64,000 nucleotides of DNA from Salvator merianae (GCA_003586115.2 QVOM02000053.1:5065316-5129315); one strand, 5' to 3'; counted from the first letter of the stretch, positions 45,201 through 56,950 are shown. A program made the numbers and translations. The notes: generated by a model from the letters alone, not told the origin.

Positions 45201-47330
45201 TGGCTGTATTTCATAGTTCTTCTGAGAACCTAAGCTTTTGGATATAGCTATGATCTAATCAACAACTATGCATAACTATGAATTCAAGTTGCCCTTTCAG
45301 TTGCAAGAGTTGTCAGAAGTGGGGAAGGTAATGTTATAGAATGTTGCTTCCATGAAGGTGCCATTTTGGAAGGTAATAAACATAAATTATGGTTCTAATC
45401 AGTAGTTCTTTTCTCCAAAACCCAATCAAGAAAGAAAGGTTGATATTTAAATATGTTTATCTATTAAACAGGTGCTTCCATTTGGCATACTAATCCTAAT
45501 TCTATCTAATTTTTACAAATCTAAGGTCAACATGAATTTGTCACTTTAAAAGAAAAAAAAAACATAGCTACAATGTGTATATTGAATTGAAAGTATGTTA
45601 ATTTGTGTACTGTAAGTTTTATTTAGCTTTCATCCTTGATTAGAATTTTAGGTGAGAGCTAAGAAAAAGGTTAATGTGTTACGGATGCTACTCCAAGAAA
45701 ATACATATTAAGATGTAGGGAAAAAAACATAGGTATAGCAAATATAGAACAGAATGTGCTGTTTTCCACTTCTGCTCTTTTTTATTGTCTTTAAGTACAT
45801 ATTCATTTTTTCCTCTTTCTTTTTTTGGTTAAAAATATATCAATTAATACAAAATAAAGTGTGAAAAGAGAGTGCAGCAAAGAAAATGTAAATTGTGGAA
45901 AGCAACCAATTGCTTGAAATGTTATTTCATCAAATTTCATATAAGACTGGAAGAGTAAGGTTCTTTCAATGATGGTGTATTTTTTGAACCCTCTGAAACC
46001 ACTAGTGCTCCTCTCTCTCATTTTATGATCATATTATAGAATTGCAGGGAATTGCCCTGAGCAAGGAGCAACAGCAGACGGACATCAGAGGTATAGTAAG
46101 CAGTGAGTATCTCAGTGCAAAAGTCTCACCCTTGGCCCTCACAATAATTATTAAATGACAGTCTAGCAAAGACATTGAGAAATGTAAGGAAGATGCTGCC
46201 TGTGTGACTACACACTCCTGAGCTGCATGCTGCCTCTTATGACGACTCTGAGCCTTCATCAAACCTGACTTATTTTTGTTAGGATATTAAACAATTTCAT
46301 GGTGAAGAGAAGGGAACATTTTTTTGGTGCCAATGTAGAGTGCCTTTTAGTAATGGAAAACGTACTCTTAGGCTGCAACCGGACAGACTTAAAACCTGCT
46401 AGTATCCTGAGGCTAAGCTGGGATTGCCTGTCTCTCCAACCTGGAGGTGGCACTCATTGTTAGTTGCCTGGTTTATTTCATTTTATTATGTTTTTTAAAT
46501 AAACAATGTTGATTTCTGGATTATAACCTAGGTTATAAATATTCCCAAGCAGTCTCTCAGCTTAATTTTAAGAGTATGAAGAGACTGTGAAGATGCCATA
46601 AGATTTTTAATATTTTGAATCACAGTTAACAGAAATTAGTTTCCATATAAAAAATAATGTAGGGATTTTGCTCTGACTGTAAATGAAAGAAAACTAACAA
46701 ACAAAAGTCAAGGGGACCTGTCATGGATTTAAGATATTTCAACTTTCTTCCATCTCAGATCGAGCCCTAAATGAAATGTTTAATTCTCTTTAAATGTATG
46801 ACACCATCCATCACCATTTTAGTCAGACACATAATAATGTATAATCTCAGCTTGCTGTCCACTTGTAAAAATGGGAATAGACTCAGTGAAATAAGCAATT
46901 TCCCCACAGAAAATTGGAAATTCTGCCAACCAATTCCAGGTGACTTGCCATCAATCAGTGTTAGAGTCTCCCAAGCTGTTACTGAAGGGTATTGCTATAA
47001 GTGTAGGACTTCACCTGGTGACTAATGGCACATAAAAAATGCATTCAAGAACTATAGAAACCTTCGGAATCTATAATTGTCAGTTAACTTTCAGCAAAGA
47101 CCTTCTAAGAGATTTGGAATAAAAGCCCCCCTGCCTACTCCTATGTAGCAGCTTAAGTTCCTGATTTTATTATAACATACTTAGGGAGAGACATATATGG
47201 TTACAAACACCTGTATCATCATGTCACACAGTCAAAATCTATTTGTTTTCCAGCAGTTATTCGGAGGCTGAGTTCCAGCTTTCTTGTCATGACAAAATGC
47301 TGGCAGTACTAATTTATGAGATAATCACAG
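45201..47330. other. Intergenic stretch, no gene seen
   Basis: AT-rich DNA with no recognised exon or repeat. Confidence 0.5.
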
Positions 47331-47419
47331 ATGAGGTGGAGGTGGAGGAAGAGGGAGAGGAAGAGGAGGAGGAGGAAGAAGAGGAAGAAGAAGAGGAAGA
47401 AGAAGGGGATAAAGAGGAA

Positions 47420-47454
<35 letters not shown>

Positions 47455-47471
47455 AGAAGGAGGAGGAGAAA
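47331..47471. repeat. Purine-only GA-rich tract (GAA/GAG/GGA)
   Basis: About 140 bases with almost only A and G on the + strand, mainly GAA and GAG triplets. It translates as poly-Glu or poly-Lys/Arg in open frames, which are composition artefacts. Confidence 0.95.
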
Positions 47472-48204
47472 CAACTTCAAGGATATGTAAAATTAACTGT
47501 CCTGACTGATCACATATGTCATTAGGCTGAGAATGGATTTACTTTAGAGATGGGGAAAGAATATTTCACAGATAATAAATCTTGACTGAGCTAAAGTTAA
47601 CATCAACTCTTAAAATTCAAAAATAGCCACAAATGTGAAATATTCTGTTAAATTTGCACATCTAGAGAAAAGAACAGAAGAGAGGAAATGGAAAACAACA
47701 TGTTCTTTCTAGGGAAGATGTTAAACATTACAAAAAGACATTTGTTTTTTTCACTTGATTAAGTGTAGGAAAAATAATTTCAAATCAAGCAAATAATAAA
47801 ATTCAAGCTGTCTTCTAGATATTTAGTTGGATAATGCAAACAGTTCTAAGAAGTGTTCACTTGGGAAATCTTAAGAGGAACATTTTATTGTAGATGCATT
47901 TTACCGATTGAAGGATTGGCAGCCAAACAACAAAAAAGCTATGAAACTTTATCAGATATAAAAAGCATGTCCTTCAGGAAAATAAATTGATTGCATAGTT
48001 CTGAACAGCATAGAACATTTGATAAAAGATTTATACATAAAACAATATAACATTTCTGTGAAGAACTATTTAAAACACAAAAGCTTTATTGAATTCCTGA
48101 AAGTTAGTTTTGAGAAATCAAACAGTACAAGTTTTTAAGTGAAGATGTTCTGAAACAAATTTCTCTATCTTACCAGTGTGTGTGGGAGGTGAAAACATAT
48201 ATAT
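47472..48204. other. Intergenic stretch, no gene seen
   Basis: AT-rich DNA; a 'ttgcacatctagag' word at about 47656 may be a worn hAT MITE end. Confidence 0.4.
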
Positions 48205-48217
48205 GTCTGTCTATCTA

Positions 48218-48249
<32 letters not shown>

Positions 48250-48259
48250 TCTATCTATC

Positions 48260-48308
<49 letters not shown>
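48205..48308. repeat. (ATCT)n/(GTCT)n microsatellite
   Basis: About 104 bases of TCTA tetramers with a GTCT block near the start and one single-unit slip (ATCA) in the middle. Confidence 0.95.
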
Positions 48309-48309
<1 letters not shown>

Positions 48310-48361
48310 AATCCAAGCTGGATGGATGATGGATGCTTTAGTTTGCTTACAAAATGATTTA

Positions 48362-48630
48362 TTTTTGCATTGGACATATTCATGGAGATCAGTGGGTCAA
48401 TGACTATTAGAATGGATACCTAGGTATTGCTTCCAGGTTGGAGAGAGAGAGGCAGGATGGCTCTATAGGCCATTTGCAGGGAGTAGACAACAGGTGAAGC
48501 TTTTGCCTTTTTATTCTGCTTGAGAATGCCCAGAAGCAACTGGTGGGCCACTGTGTGAGGCTGGATGCTGGACTAGATAGGCTGTAGCCTGATCCAGCAA
48601 GGCTCCTCTTCTGTTCTTATGATGGTGCCA
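48362..48630 (+). mobile_element. LINE 3' end (L2/CR1-like)
   Basis: 'attcatggagatcagtgg', 'tcaatgactattag', then 'ctggatgctggactagatag', 'gcctgatccagcaaggctc' and a 'ttctgttcttatg' tail. It is the fullest of the four 3'-end copies in the window. Confidence 0.7.
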
Positions 48631-48724
48631 TGTTTTGTGAGCAAGGAGGAATGAAGCACAGGCCATGGTTACCCACCTCTGAAATGGTCAGCAAGGAAAA
48701 GGAAACATCATCTCCTCACACATG

Positions 48725-49045
48725 AAAATCCTGGTCCTGCCTTCAATAGTCCATTGGAGTGGTCACACCGAAGTAGTGAGATGGAATACTGGTGAAAACA
48801 AACAAACAAACAAATCCATCTGAGATTAACCCCCCCCACAAACATTTGTATTACCCTGCCTCCAGGGTAATTATTCACCCTTTCAGCAGTCAGAGGAAAA
48901 CAATTCTTGAGTTGATTTACTCTGAGCAGGGAGCTCATCTGCCAATCACAGCCTTTTCTTGGAGGAGGGACCCATCAGACAACCAGGGAGGGGCACCGGT
49001 GAGCTCTTGCCAGCAACAGAGTTTCCTTTTGAACTCAATCATTAA
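48725..49045. repeat. Dispersed family D, copy D2
   Basis: Matches D1 over 'agcagggagctcatctgcca', 'cccatcagacaaccagggag' and 'gaggggcaccggtgagctct'. It contains a short (CAAA) run at 48799-48817. Confidence 0.5.
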
Positions 49046-49103
49046 GCACTTCTAGAAAAGTTATGTTGGTGATGCAATGCACACACTTTACTATCTAATA
49101 TAA

Positions 49104-49105
<2 letters not shown>

Positions 49106-49150
<45 letters not shown>
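49106..49150. repeat. (AT)n microsatellite
   Basis: About 45 bases of pure alternating TA. Confidence 0.95.
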
Positions 49151-49151
<1 letters not shown>

Positions 49152-49990
49152 GCAGTATTTCCTGTATTATCCAAATGACTCATTATTATACTGTTACTAA
49201 ATGAACATTAAACATTTTTAATGTGAAGCAGCATATAAATGGTTAAAATAAATAATAAAGTGTGGTATTTTCACAGGGTGTTTCACTCATTTGCAACTCC
49301 AACTTCCAAGCCGGTTCCCTGTTCCTTCCCTTAAGAGGATCTTCCAGAGGAATGTATGAGTTTGGCAGGGTGGGATGCTGGGATAAAAGTAATAAATTAA
49401 ATTATATTATTGAGGATATTTTTCCATGTAGAAATTGTTGGATATGTAATTGTAATTTATTAAAGAAATTAAAAAAAAAAAGTCACCTGTCTTGCAAAAG
49501 CTATTAGCAATCATGGAGGACATTTAAAACTCTCTTCAGAGCATTAAGAATAAGTCAAGGAAGTTCTTATGCAGAAAGTTAAAGTTTAACGCAACACACG
49601 GTGTCTGTGAATCAAACAGGCTTTGATAGAAAACGGCGTTTCTAGGGATGCGAGCGCCAGTTCAGCCTCTTGATAACAAAAGCCAGTGATGGACCCAGAG
49701 GCAGCTTCAAAGCTACTATCATGGCTCTATCTGCCAAGTAGCCAGATGCTCCTGCTAGACAATTCTCTTTGCAACTAGGCACTGAGGAATCATCATCGCT
49801 GCTTCGATGCCAGAAAACAAGCAAAATAAAAAAGCAGTGCACAGTCAGAACTGGTACGCAGTCTCATTCCATATGTGTAACCACCAGTCTTGTGATGCAC
49901 TGAGATTTGAAAGGGGTCATATGAATACCAAAACCCTCCAGTTCTGACTCCTTTAGCTTGCATGTAATTGGAATATTAGGCTGAGACACC
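49151..49990. other. Intergenic stretch, no gene seen
   Basis: Nothing recognised; a poly(A) run lies at about 49470-49482. Confidence 0.45.
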
Positions 49991-50052
49991 TCCTCAATCC
50001 CTCAATAGTAGAGTGCCTGTTTTGCACTTAGAAGGTCTCATACTCTGTGGAC
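49991..50052 (+). mobile_element. tRNA-derived SINE head, degraded
   Basis: 'tcaatagtagagtgcctgtt' fits the A-box region of the local SINE heads, and 'ttgcacttagaaggtctca' follows in the expected place. The B box is lost. Confidence 0.35.
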
Positions 50053-50394
50053 AACCAACCCCACTCGGTATGGACCCAGTGGAGGCTGTTTTCAGTCCCT
50101 AAAATTTCTGCTGAACAATAATTTCCACCGTCCCTTGCCCTTGAATGACTTATAAAAATTCTTCCACTATCTTGTCCCACTGCTTTCAACTCAAAGCCCT
50201 AAATTTGCCCTAAGTCCTTATAATCTTCCTTTCCTCCCCATTTTAACCCTACTGGTTCTCTCGCATTAATTAACTGAGAATCAAGTAAGGCCATATGCCA
50301 GTCTACCTCTTTTGGAGCCTAATTTGACAAGTTAAAGGAGGCTTGTTTGGATCACATATTCTTCACAGGACTCTGCCTCCAATGCTAAAGAACT
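50053..50394. other. Intergenic stretch, no gene seen
   Basis: Nothing recognised. Confidence 0.4.
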
Positions 50395-50545
50395 TAACAA
50401 CCATTTGCCTCAGATGCTAATAGGATCTGAGCTGCCAGTGACTGACAACGAAAGAGACTTTGGTGTAGTGATAAACAGCTCAGTGTTAGTACTGGCTCAA
50501 TGGGTACTGACCGTAACAAAAATACGTTTGAGAGCTTTTCACAGT
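50395..50545 (+). mobile_element. CR1/L3-like LINE fragment
   Basis: The frame from 50405 reads LPVTDNERDFGVVINSSVLV, matching the 'V-x-x-E-R-D-L-G-V-V-V-D' segment that follows the reverse-transcriptase core in CR1/L3-type LINEs. Short and otherwise decayed; the opposite orientation to the other CR1/L3 pieces. Confidence 0.5.
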
Positions 50546-51587
50546 TCCTTTTTGGGTTTTTTTATACTATATTATACTGTTTATTTCAGTCTCAAAGCTC
50601 CTGGTTTTGTGCTTTTCCGATTTCTCTTCATCTCTGTCTTTTCTTGTCCCTTTTCCTTCTTCTTCCCCCACAACACTCATAAATGCATGCCATTTTTCAC
50701 ACAGGCAACTTCTTATATGTTTTACCAGTTGGAAAATTAACAATGGCATTGGAAGACTGATTGTTTAGACCTGTTTTGAAGCCAAAGTTCTATGGCTTTT
50801 ACTCCCCCTCTCTAAATGAAAGAATAAATAGAGTTCATCAACTTATATTCTAAAGAAGCCTATAATAATAACTGTATGTTTGTTATGTTTTGTAATGACC
50901 AGTGGCTAAATTAATGAAATAACCTGAAACTGAAACTGAATAATAAAAATAGAAAAAAGCTAGGAAGGATGGAGATGAGGTTCTTATCAATTTATAATTA
51001 TCCCCTTGCTCATTGATCAGCTTTATTTTTGACTTACTAAATCATTTTCTGGGAAACAAAGGAATATGACTGTCACAGGTGCTGCCTATTTGATGAGGGA
51101 ACAACAGAAAAAAGAAAAGTTTATGCAAGTGCATGAAGTTATCATAAAATTCTATGCAATTCTTATCCCTGCTTTGTCTCTAAAAATGATTATTCTCCTG
51201 GTAGACGTCAGTGTAGTAGAGCTTTAAAATCTAGGAGCTGAGCAATAAATTGTGTTTTTGAATTACGCTTTGGAATCAATTATAGTGCTTTCATAAGGGT
51301 TATAAATAACAGACATAATTGCCAGATGTGTGACTTCCCCCTTTTAATACTCTGGGGCATTTGCTGTTTTTAGAATGGCTAAGTAAGGACCTTGGGTTAA
51401 TCAATGAATTGCATGGATTCATGTGACAAGGAGAGAAGACTGTAGTGACTTTGCCACAAGGAGAATTTCACAAGGACAATATCATTTCAGTGATAAATCA
51501 AATTATGTTGCAGCATACGCTTTGTTCATCAACTTACAGAATTGGAGCTATGAAAGGTCTAAAAGACGGGTCAAAATAGTATAGGAT
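50546..51587. other. Intergenic stretch, no gene seen
   Basis: The tail 'gaaactgaaactgaataata' at about 50930 resembles a LINE 3' end, but no family can be assigned. The remainder is unique-looking AT-rich DNA. Confidence 0.4.
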
Positions 51588-51800
51588 TATACAACCATGG
51601 AGTTGGAAGGGGGCACTTAGGCCATCAATCCCCTGCTGCATGCTAGAATCCAGATCAAAGCATCTTCAGCAGATGGTTATGGCATTCCCTATTTGAGCAC
51701 ATTTCCATGATTTCCCCTTCTTGGAAGGAGAACCCACTCTGAAAACTCCACATTAAAACCTTCAACTCAGTCTTGAATAATTCCTGGGACAGTGAATTGC
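51588..51800 (-). mobile_element. L3/CR1-like LINE 3' region
   Basis: The + strand reads 'caaccatggagttggaaggg', 'aatcccctgctgcatgc' and 'ttggaaggagaacccact', the reversed 3' region of L3/CR1 elements ('agagttggaagggacc...caaccccctgcaatgcagg...aaggagagtccacc'). Confidence 0.6.
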
Positions 51801-52658
51801 CTTCTAGAAAAGATTAGAGCTGTATGCATTATCATTGCAGAAGCAGTAGATAAGGTTCCTTTCTCTCTATCTCTGTCAGAAAAAACAAAAACAAAACAAA
51901 ACAAACCCACACATCTCTACATGTACTGAATGTAGAAAATGGTTCCATTGTTCTGCCAGATCCATCTAGAGAAACTGCAGCCAATGCGTCAGGCCTTAAG
52001 GAGGCACTTGGAGCACAGTGTGGTGATTGAAAGTCTTGCATTTACTAGGTCAGATTGGGTTCTAATCTGTGGCAGTCCCTGTGTCCCAGTTCTGGTGGGT
52101 GAAAGTGAAGATTTTACCCTCTAATCCCAATTTACCTGCCAATGCTGGTCCCGAGTTCTTGTTCTCTCCTCCCTCTTATTGAAACAAAATAGGACCTAAC
52201 ACAGTTTGAGGGTGATGTAAGGATATTTGATTGTTCTATAAGCTTTGGGCCGGCACTAATGCTAGGAACAAGGGCCCAATCCCAATTTATTTCTGTAATG
52301 GTCTTGTTACCAGTTGTGTTCTAGATGCATGTATCTGGTGGTGAAATTAGCTAGTCTAACCACGAATCCCAGAGAGATCTTTAGCGCTTTATGGCTTTAA
52401 TAACAATAAATTGGCTAGTTGACTCATAAAACAAAGAAGGGGTAGAAGGAAAGCACTCTTAGAGTCAGGATTCCTTGAAAACCATGATGCACCTTTATTA
52501 AACCCAGCAAAAAGGCTTGAAACCAGAAAAAATGACAATAACCAGTGTAATTTGCCAGAATTAGCTGTATCACAGTTAGTTAGGCAATTGCTAGGAGCAG
52601 AGAAGGAAAAAGGAAAATATAAGGTTTCACTTCAAAACGAAGTAAGGAGACCTAGCTT

Positions 52659-52659
<1 letters not shown>
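51801..52659. other. Intergenic stretch, no gene seen
   Basis: Nothing recognised; a short (CAAAA) run lies at about 51882-51904. Confidence 0.45.
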
Positions 52660-52692
<33 letters not shown>

Positions 52693-52693
52693 C
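52660..52693. repeat. (GT)n microsatellite
   Basis: About 34 bases of GT with one TATAT interruption. Confidence 0.9.
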
Positions 52694-53084
52694 TGGAAAG
52701 AGGCTAGAAATGTTCCTAATATCCTATCATAATATCCTAAACTTGACAAACAATGTGAGAGATCATAGACCAGTTTTTTGACTAGGTCAACAAGGGATAT
52801 GAACAAAAAAGAAAGAAAGAACAAAATTGTAAAGATTATTGTTACTGCATGAGACAACTATAGCAAGGAGAATAAGGATAGTAAGGATGATGCAAAGAGT
52901 CTTGGTCCTCTTTTTTTCTGGAGTGGGTGAAAAATACATTTGTTTGGCTCTTGAGAGATTTTTAATCTGCTTTGTTGACTACCCTGAGACTACAGTATAA
53001 ACAAACATGATAATTCGGCCAATAAGAGCCATGGAATTGTAGTGCTATCCATAGGTCATGAAGATCTGATTCAAATAACTGCAC
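52694..53084. other. Intergenic stretch, no gene seen
   Basis: Nothing recognised. Confidence 0.4.
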
Positions 53085-53345
53085 CTTCATGAAGATTTGG
53101 ACCAATTCATGGAAATCAGGGCTATCAATGACTATTAGCCCTGAGGGCAGTGTGATTGATTCTGGTAATGGGAGGCAGTGTAGCCAGCCACTGGAATGCT
53201 TTGAGCAAGGTAAGCTAGGTACTCATGCTATGCTCATGGGCCTCCTTGGCAGATGGTTAGTCACATGAAAATAGACTCCTGGTCTAGATGAGTTGCAAGT
53301 CCAATTCAGTGGGACATTTCTTATATGGTCTTATTTTCAAGCTCT
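53085..53345 (+). mobile_element. LINE 3' end (L2-like), degraded
   Basis: 'aattcatggaaatcagggct', 'atcaatgactattagccctg', 'gggcctccttggcagatgg', 'gactcctggtctagatgag' and a 'ttcttatatggtctta' tail appear in the same order as in 48362-48630. Confidence 0.55.
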
Positions 53346-54085
53346 CTGGGAATTCTGTATCTCTTTTCCTAGCCTACATTAAAGGATGATAAGCTACACC
53401 ACACCATTTCTCCTTGTACTTTGGAATCTTGGAAGAAGGATAGAGCATTAATGTAATAAATGAGTTACAGTACAATCTAAATCTCATTTTCCTGGAAAAG
53501 GGCACCACTGAGCACAGTGGGACTTGCTTGTGAGCAGACATGTATGGATTGCGCAGTTATTCAGATAATAAAGTTGTCAGTTCTTGCCTATGGCCAAATT
53601 GCAATAAAGTTAAAGTGCGACAAATTCATTGCCTAGATTAATTTTTAATGTTTTCTGTTAGTAACTCAGGCTCTGTCTGTTGAAATGTTAAAACTGTAAT
53701 TCGGCAGGCTTTGTTGAATTATTACTTACCTGCATTGTCAGAGAACCTTGCTTTATGTCTGGTGTTATCATCTGATAGCATGACAGCACAGGCTGTCATA
53801 TTAAAACAAGAACTTTAATATTCACAGTTATGTTATCAATACTACTATCCCTGGTGTAAATATGCTTATAACCCCTTTTTTAAAAAAAGATATTTTTATT
53901 AAAGCAAATCTAAGATAAAATTGTCATGTTATCTCAGCTTTCTGTGCTCTTGAAGTGCAGCACATTATACATTCACATTCCTTAATACAAAGTTTTTTCC
54001 AAATATTCCATCCAGACCAGGAGTTTTTCTGTTCGTCATCGATCATACATAATCAAACATAAAAGCAAACTCTTTCTTTCTCTCG
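53346..54085. other. Intergenic stretch, no gene seen
   Basis: No recognised feature. The part at 53560-53830 is repeat-free and could be conserved noncoding DNA; this is a guess from texture only. Confidence 0.4.
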
Positions 54086-54162
54086 AAAGATAGATAAATA
54101 AAAAAATAGATAGATGATAGATAGATAGACAGACAGACAGACAGATAGATATATAGATAATA
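54086..54162. repeat. GATA/GACA microsatellite
   Basis: TAGA units, then ACAG units, then TAGA again, interrupted. Confidence 0.9.
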
Positions 54163-55269
54163 GAAAAGTAAGCATTTCCAGCTGGTTTTCACGCATCCAA
54201 TTACATTGGAAAATGATGATAAATACAAAATATGTATATATGACAGTGTTTCCCCAACCTATTTATTTTTTTTCCTGGCAGCCCAATCAGTTATGACAGT
54301 AATTCCCAACCTGGGGTGTGAACCAGGATATTTAGGGTATGCAAAAGAAGGAGAAAAAGGAGGAGGAGAAGAAAGATGACAGAATATCTAAAATAAGAGC
54401 AACTATCTTCCTTACACACATTTTGCTACAATTTATGGAACTGTGTTGTCAGGGGGTGAAAAGGATGGGAACCACTGATTTATAAGAATAAGTTGACACT
54501 TGTAGATTTCTGACCCTGAAAGTTTACAAATATGACCAGGTGAATTAGTTTGACAGTGGGGAGATTAAATTGTCTACCAATGTATCATTAACCATGATTC
54601 TACTGGCATCACAATCTATAAGGGCTTTTACTTTGAATTCCCCCAATCTTGGTAAGGTATAGGAGCAGTGCCATGCACTTCAACAATAAGGGTGGCTTAG
54701 CAGTGGGGCAACCTGCAACAGCATCCTGTCTGATGGCTTCATCCCAGACACAGCTCCATATTTTTCCTTTTCCTCAGCTTGTGTTGGGAAGATGTTGACT
54801 GCAACTTTAATATGTCTGACCATAGTGATAGGTTGTTTTCTGTTTCAGCTTAGCAGCCTTAGATGCTTTGATGCTCAAGGTCCCTAACATATTTAGATAC
54901 TCTGCTGTCATGTGGGCAGCACAAGCATAGCTCCTGTCCCTTGCACCTGTTCTTGATTAAGAAAACCCTGATCCAGTCCCATAAACATACCTTGGGTGGC
55001 AACAGATCTGGGACTGGGTCTTCTTGATTAGCCTATGTGATTAGCCTATGGTGATTTGCAACACTTAGATACCCCTCTAATATTGTAGCCAATTTTCTCC
55101 ACCCATCCAAAGTGTTTGCCTTACCTTTCCCAAAATGTTGACCCTCTAAATGACTGCATATGCACCAGGCAAGTTCCTCTGCCAAACAGAACTGTCTTGA
55201 TGAGATATCTACTGGATACTTGCAGTCCTATAGAAGTTAAACTACACTTAGTATTGTGGAAGGTATCAA
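54163..55269. other. Intergenic stretch, no gene seen
   Basis: Nothing recognised; a GA-rich patch lies at about 54345-54378. Confidence 0.45.
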
Positions 55270-55560
55270 GTGTTAAGAGATTTATGGTTCTATTCACTTC
55301 CTGAACCAAGTTCCATCTTCTTCTCAGCCTACCTTTATTCAGAATTTCAACAGGTGACCAACTACATCCATACCTGTGGTGTACCAACTACTCCCATATC
55401 TGTAGCTACTGTTGCCTGTGCACTGGTAACCTCATGTGTAGATTATTGTATTTGGGTCTGCCCTTGTATCTGGTCCAGAACCTGCAACTAGTGAGCCAAG
55501 TTGCCATGTATGGCGCCTCGCGGTACTCATATCACACCTGTGCTTAAGAGATTATGAATT
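55270..55560 (+). mobile_element. L2-clade-like LINE fragment (reverse-transcriptase thumb region)
   Basis: The frame ending at 55491 reads VACALVTSCVDYCIWVCPC, close to the 'H-A-L-V-T-S-R-L-D-Y-C-N' motif that follows the reverse-transcriptase core in L2-type LINEs. The nucleotides then read 'cctgcaactagtgagccaag', matching the usual 'ctgcaactagtgcagaac'. Fragment only. 58150-58530 is colinear with the part that would follow. Confidence 0.6.
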
Positions 55561-56264
55561 TCTTACAACTTCTGCTGCATTCTGCTTAAAATGATGTGAT
55601 CATTTCAAAACTTATTCTAAAGAATAGCAAATAGACTGCTACCTTTATGCAAAAACATACAGTATTATTAAAATGTTCTCCACAAGTTTGGGGAGTCAGA
55701 TTTGTTCTTAATTGGATGGAAGATTTCAATAAACATAGTTTCATTTGGAATTTATTATGAAAGAAAAGGTCACACATGTAAAGCTTTCAGCAAAAATGTG
55801 TTGAAAGAATATTGGCACGATTCCATATAGTCGCACTTCTAAAGAAGCCAGATAATTAAGTATTTTAAAAGCTATTAGGAGACAGAGAATAAAGTATAGA
55901 AGGTTGAAAATCAGAATGTTAAACATTTTATAATTGGAAAGGGAGTCAACAGAATATCTAACCTATGCAAATGAAGTCACATGTACATGGATTATTTCAA
56001 GCACAGGACAAATGACAATGAAAGAACTGTGCATATTTGAGAAAGTAAAAATAACACATATTGTCTTCTTTTCTGTGCCTATTGGCCACTCAAAGAAAGA
56101 CCCTTGAATTCATTAAGGAAAATATCTACAGCTACTTTTTTTGCAAACATACATCTTCTACAATTCCTTGGTTTCTCAATATGGTTTGTTTATTTCTCTC
56201 TTTTTGTCCACGGTTGCCTCTTTGCCATCTTGGTTGGTGTAAATACACCTTCTCCATCAAAGCT
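55561..56264. other. Intergenic stretch, no gene seen
   Basis: Nothing recognised. Confidence 0.4.
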
Positions 56265-56404
56265 AGGATCCCAAATGCTTATTGGGACCAGTTCAGCTGC
56301 TCCTGGTACAACTGTGGAGCACAATTTTCTGCTCCCAATTACAAGCCCCTTGACAAAGTGTGGAGTGTCCCTGATGCTCACTAGCTTCAAGTATAAGCAG
56401 GCCC
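56265..56404 (+). mobile_element. MITE family A, right-half fragment (A7)
   Basis: 'gctgctcctggtacaactgt', 'gtggagcacaattttctgct' and 'actagcttcaagtataagca' with a GGCCC end, matching the right part of A4. It ends 12 bases before the start of B4. Confidence 0.55.
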
Positions 56405-56561
56405 TAAGTTAACTATGGCCCTTTCTGCACTAGGCCTTATTTTGAATTAGATCTCAGAACAGGAGTCTGCCATCTACATACTGGTGCAGACTGCAGCAGG
56501 TTCTGCCTGAGACTTGCCATAGACTGCACTAGCATGCAGCTGTCAAGACCCTATTCAGAAT

Positions 56562-56640
56562 AGAAGAAGAAGAAGAAGAAGAAGAAGAAGAAGAAGAAGA
56601 AGAAGAAGAAGAAGAAGAAGAAGAAGAAGAAGAAGAAGAA
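56562..56640. repeat. (GAA)n trinucleotide repeat
   Basis: About 79 bases of uninterrupted GAA, roughly 26 units. Read on the minus strand it is the (TTC)n tail of the neighbouring SINE. Confidence 0.95.
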
Positions 56641-56925
56641 TTTGGTTTTTATACCCCACTTTTCTCGGCCAAAGCTGACTCAAAGCGTCTTACAAGATTT
56701 TTTGCCCAAAGACTTACATCTATCTATCTTCTGCATCACACAATGTGATGTTCCCTATTTACCTACTTGCAATTACTTGCTTTCGAACAGCTAGGTTGGC
56801 TGGAGCTAGAGGCCAGTAGAGGGTTCTCATCCCCTCTACATGGCAGACAGGGGCCTCGAACTCTGATCCTCCTATTGAAAGATCAGTGCCTTAGCCACCT
56901 GCGCCACCGTGCCTAATCAGGAGCA
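56641..56925 (-). mobile_element. tRNA-derived SINE (Sauria-SINE-like head/body, shared tail)
   Basis: On the minus strand: head GCACGGTGGCGCAGGTGGCT (A box), B box GAGTTCGAGGCCC, body 'cagccaacctagctgttcga' as in Sauria-type SINEs, then the tail 'gtggggtataaaaaccaaat' and (TTC)n. The tail, but not the head, equals that of the SINE at 18500-18754. Confidence 0.7.
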
Positions 56926-56950
56926 GGAACCAATGCAGAAAGGGTCTAGT

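Larger units (their letters stand above)
56417..56950 (+). mobile_element. MITE family B, copy B4, split by a (GAA)n-SINE insertion
   Basis: The left part 56417-56561 begins 'ggccctttctgcactaggcc' and holds the B interior. The right end 'aatgcagaaagggtc' is at 56936-56950. Between them sit the (GAA)n tract and an antisense SINE, so a SINE with its own A/G-rich tail inserted into an existing B element. Confidence 0.65.

Noticed and set aside
47243..47525. ORFs with long poly-Glu and Lys/Arg-rich runs
   Set aside because: They are translations of the GA-rich tract in two frames, without any domain outside it.
48205..48308. CRISPR-like or regulatory repeat array
   Set aside because: It is a simple tetranucleotide microsatellite without spacers.
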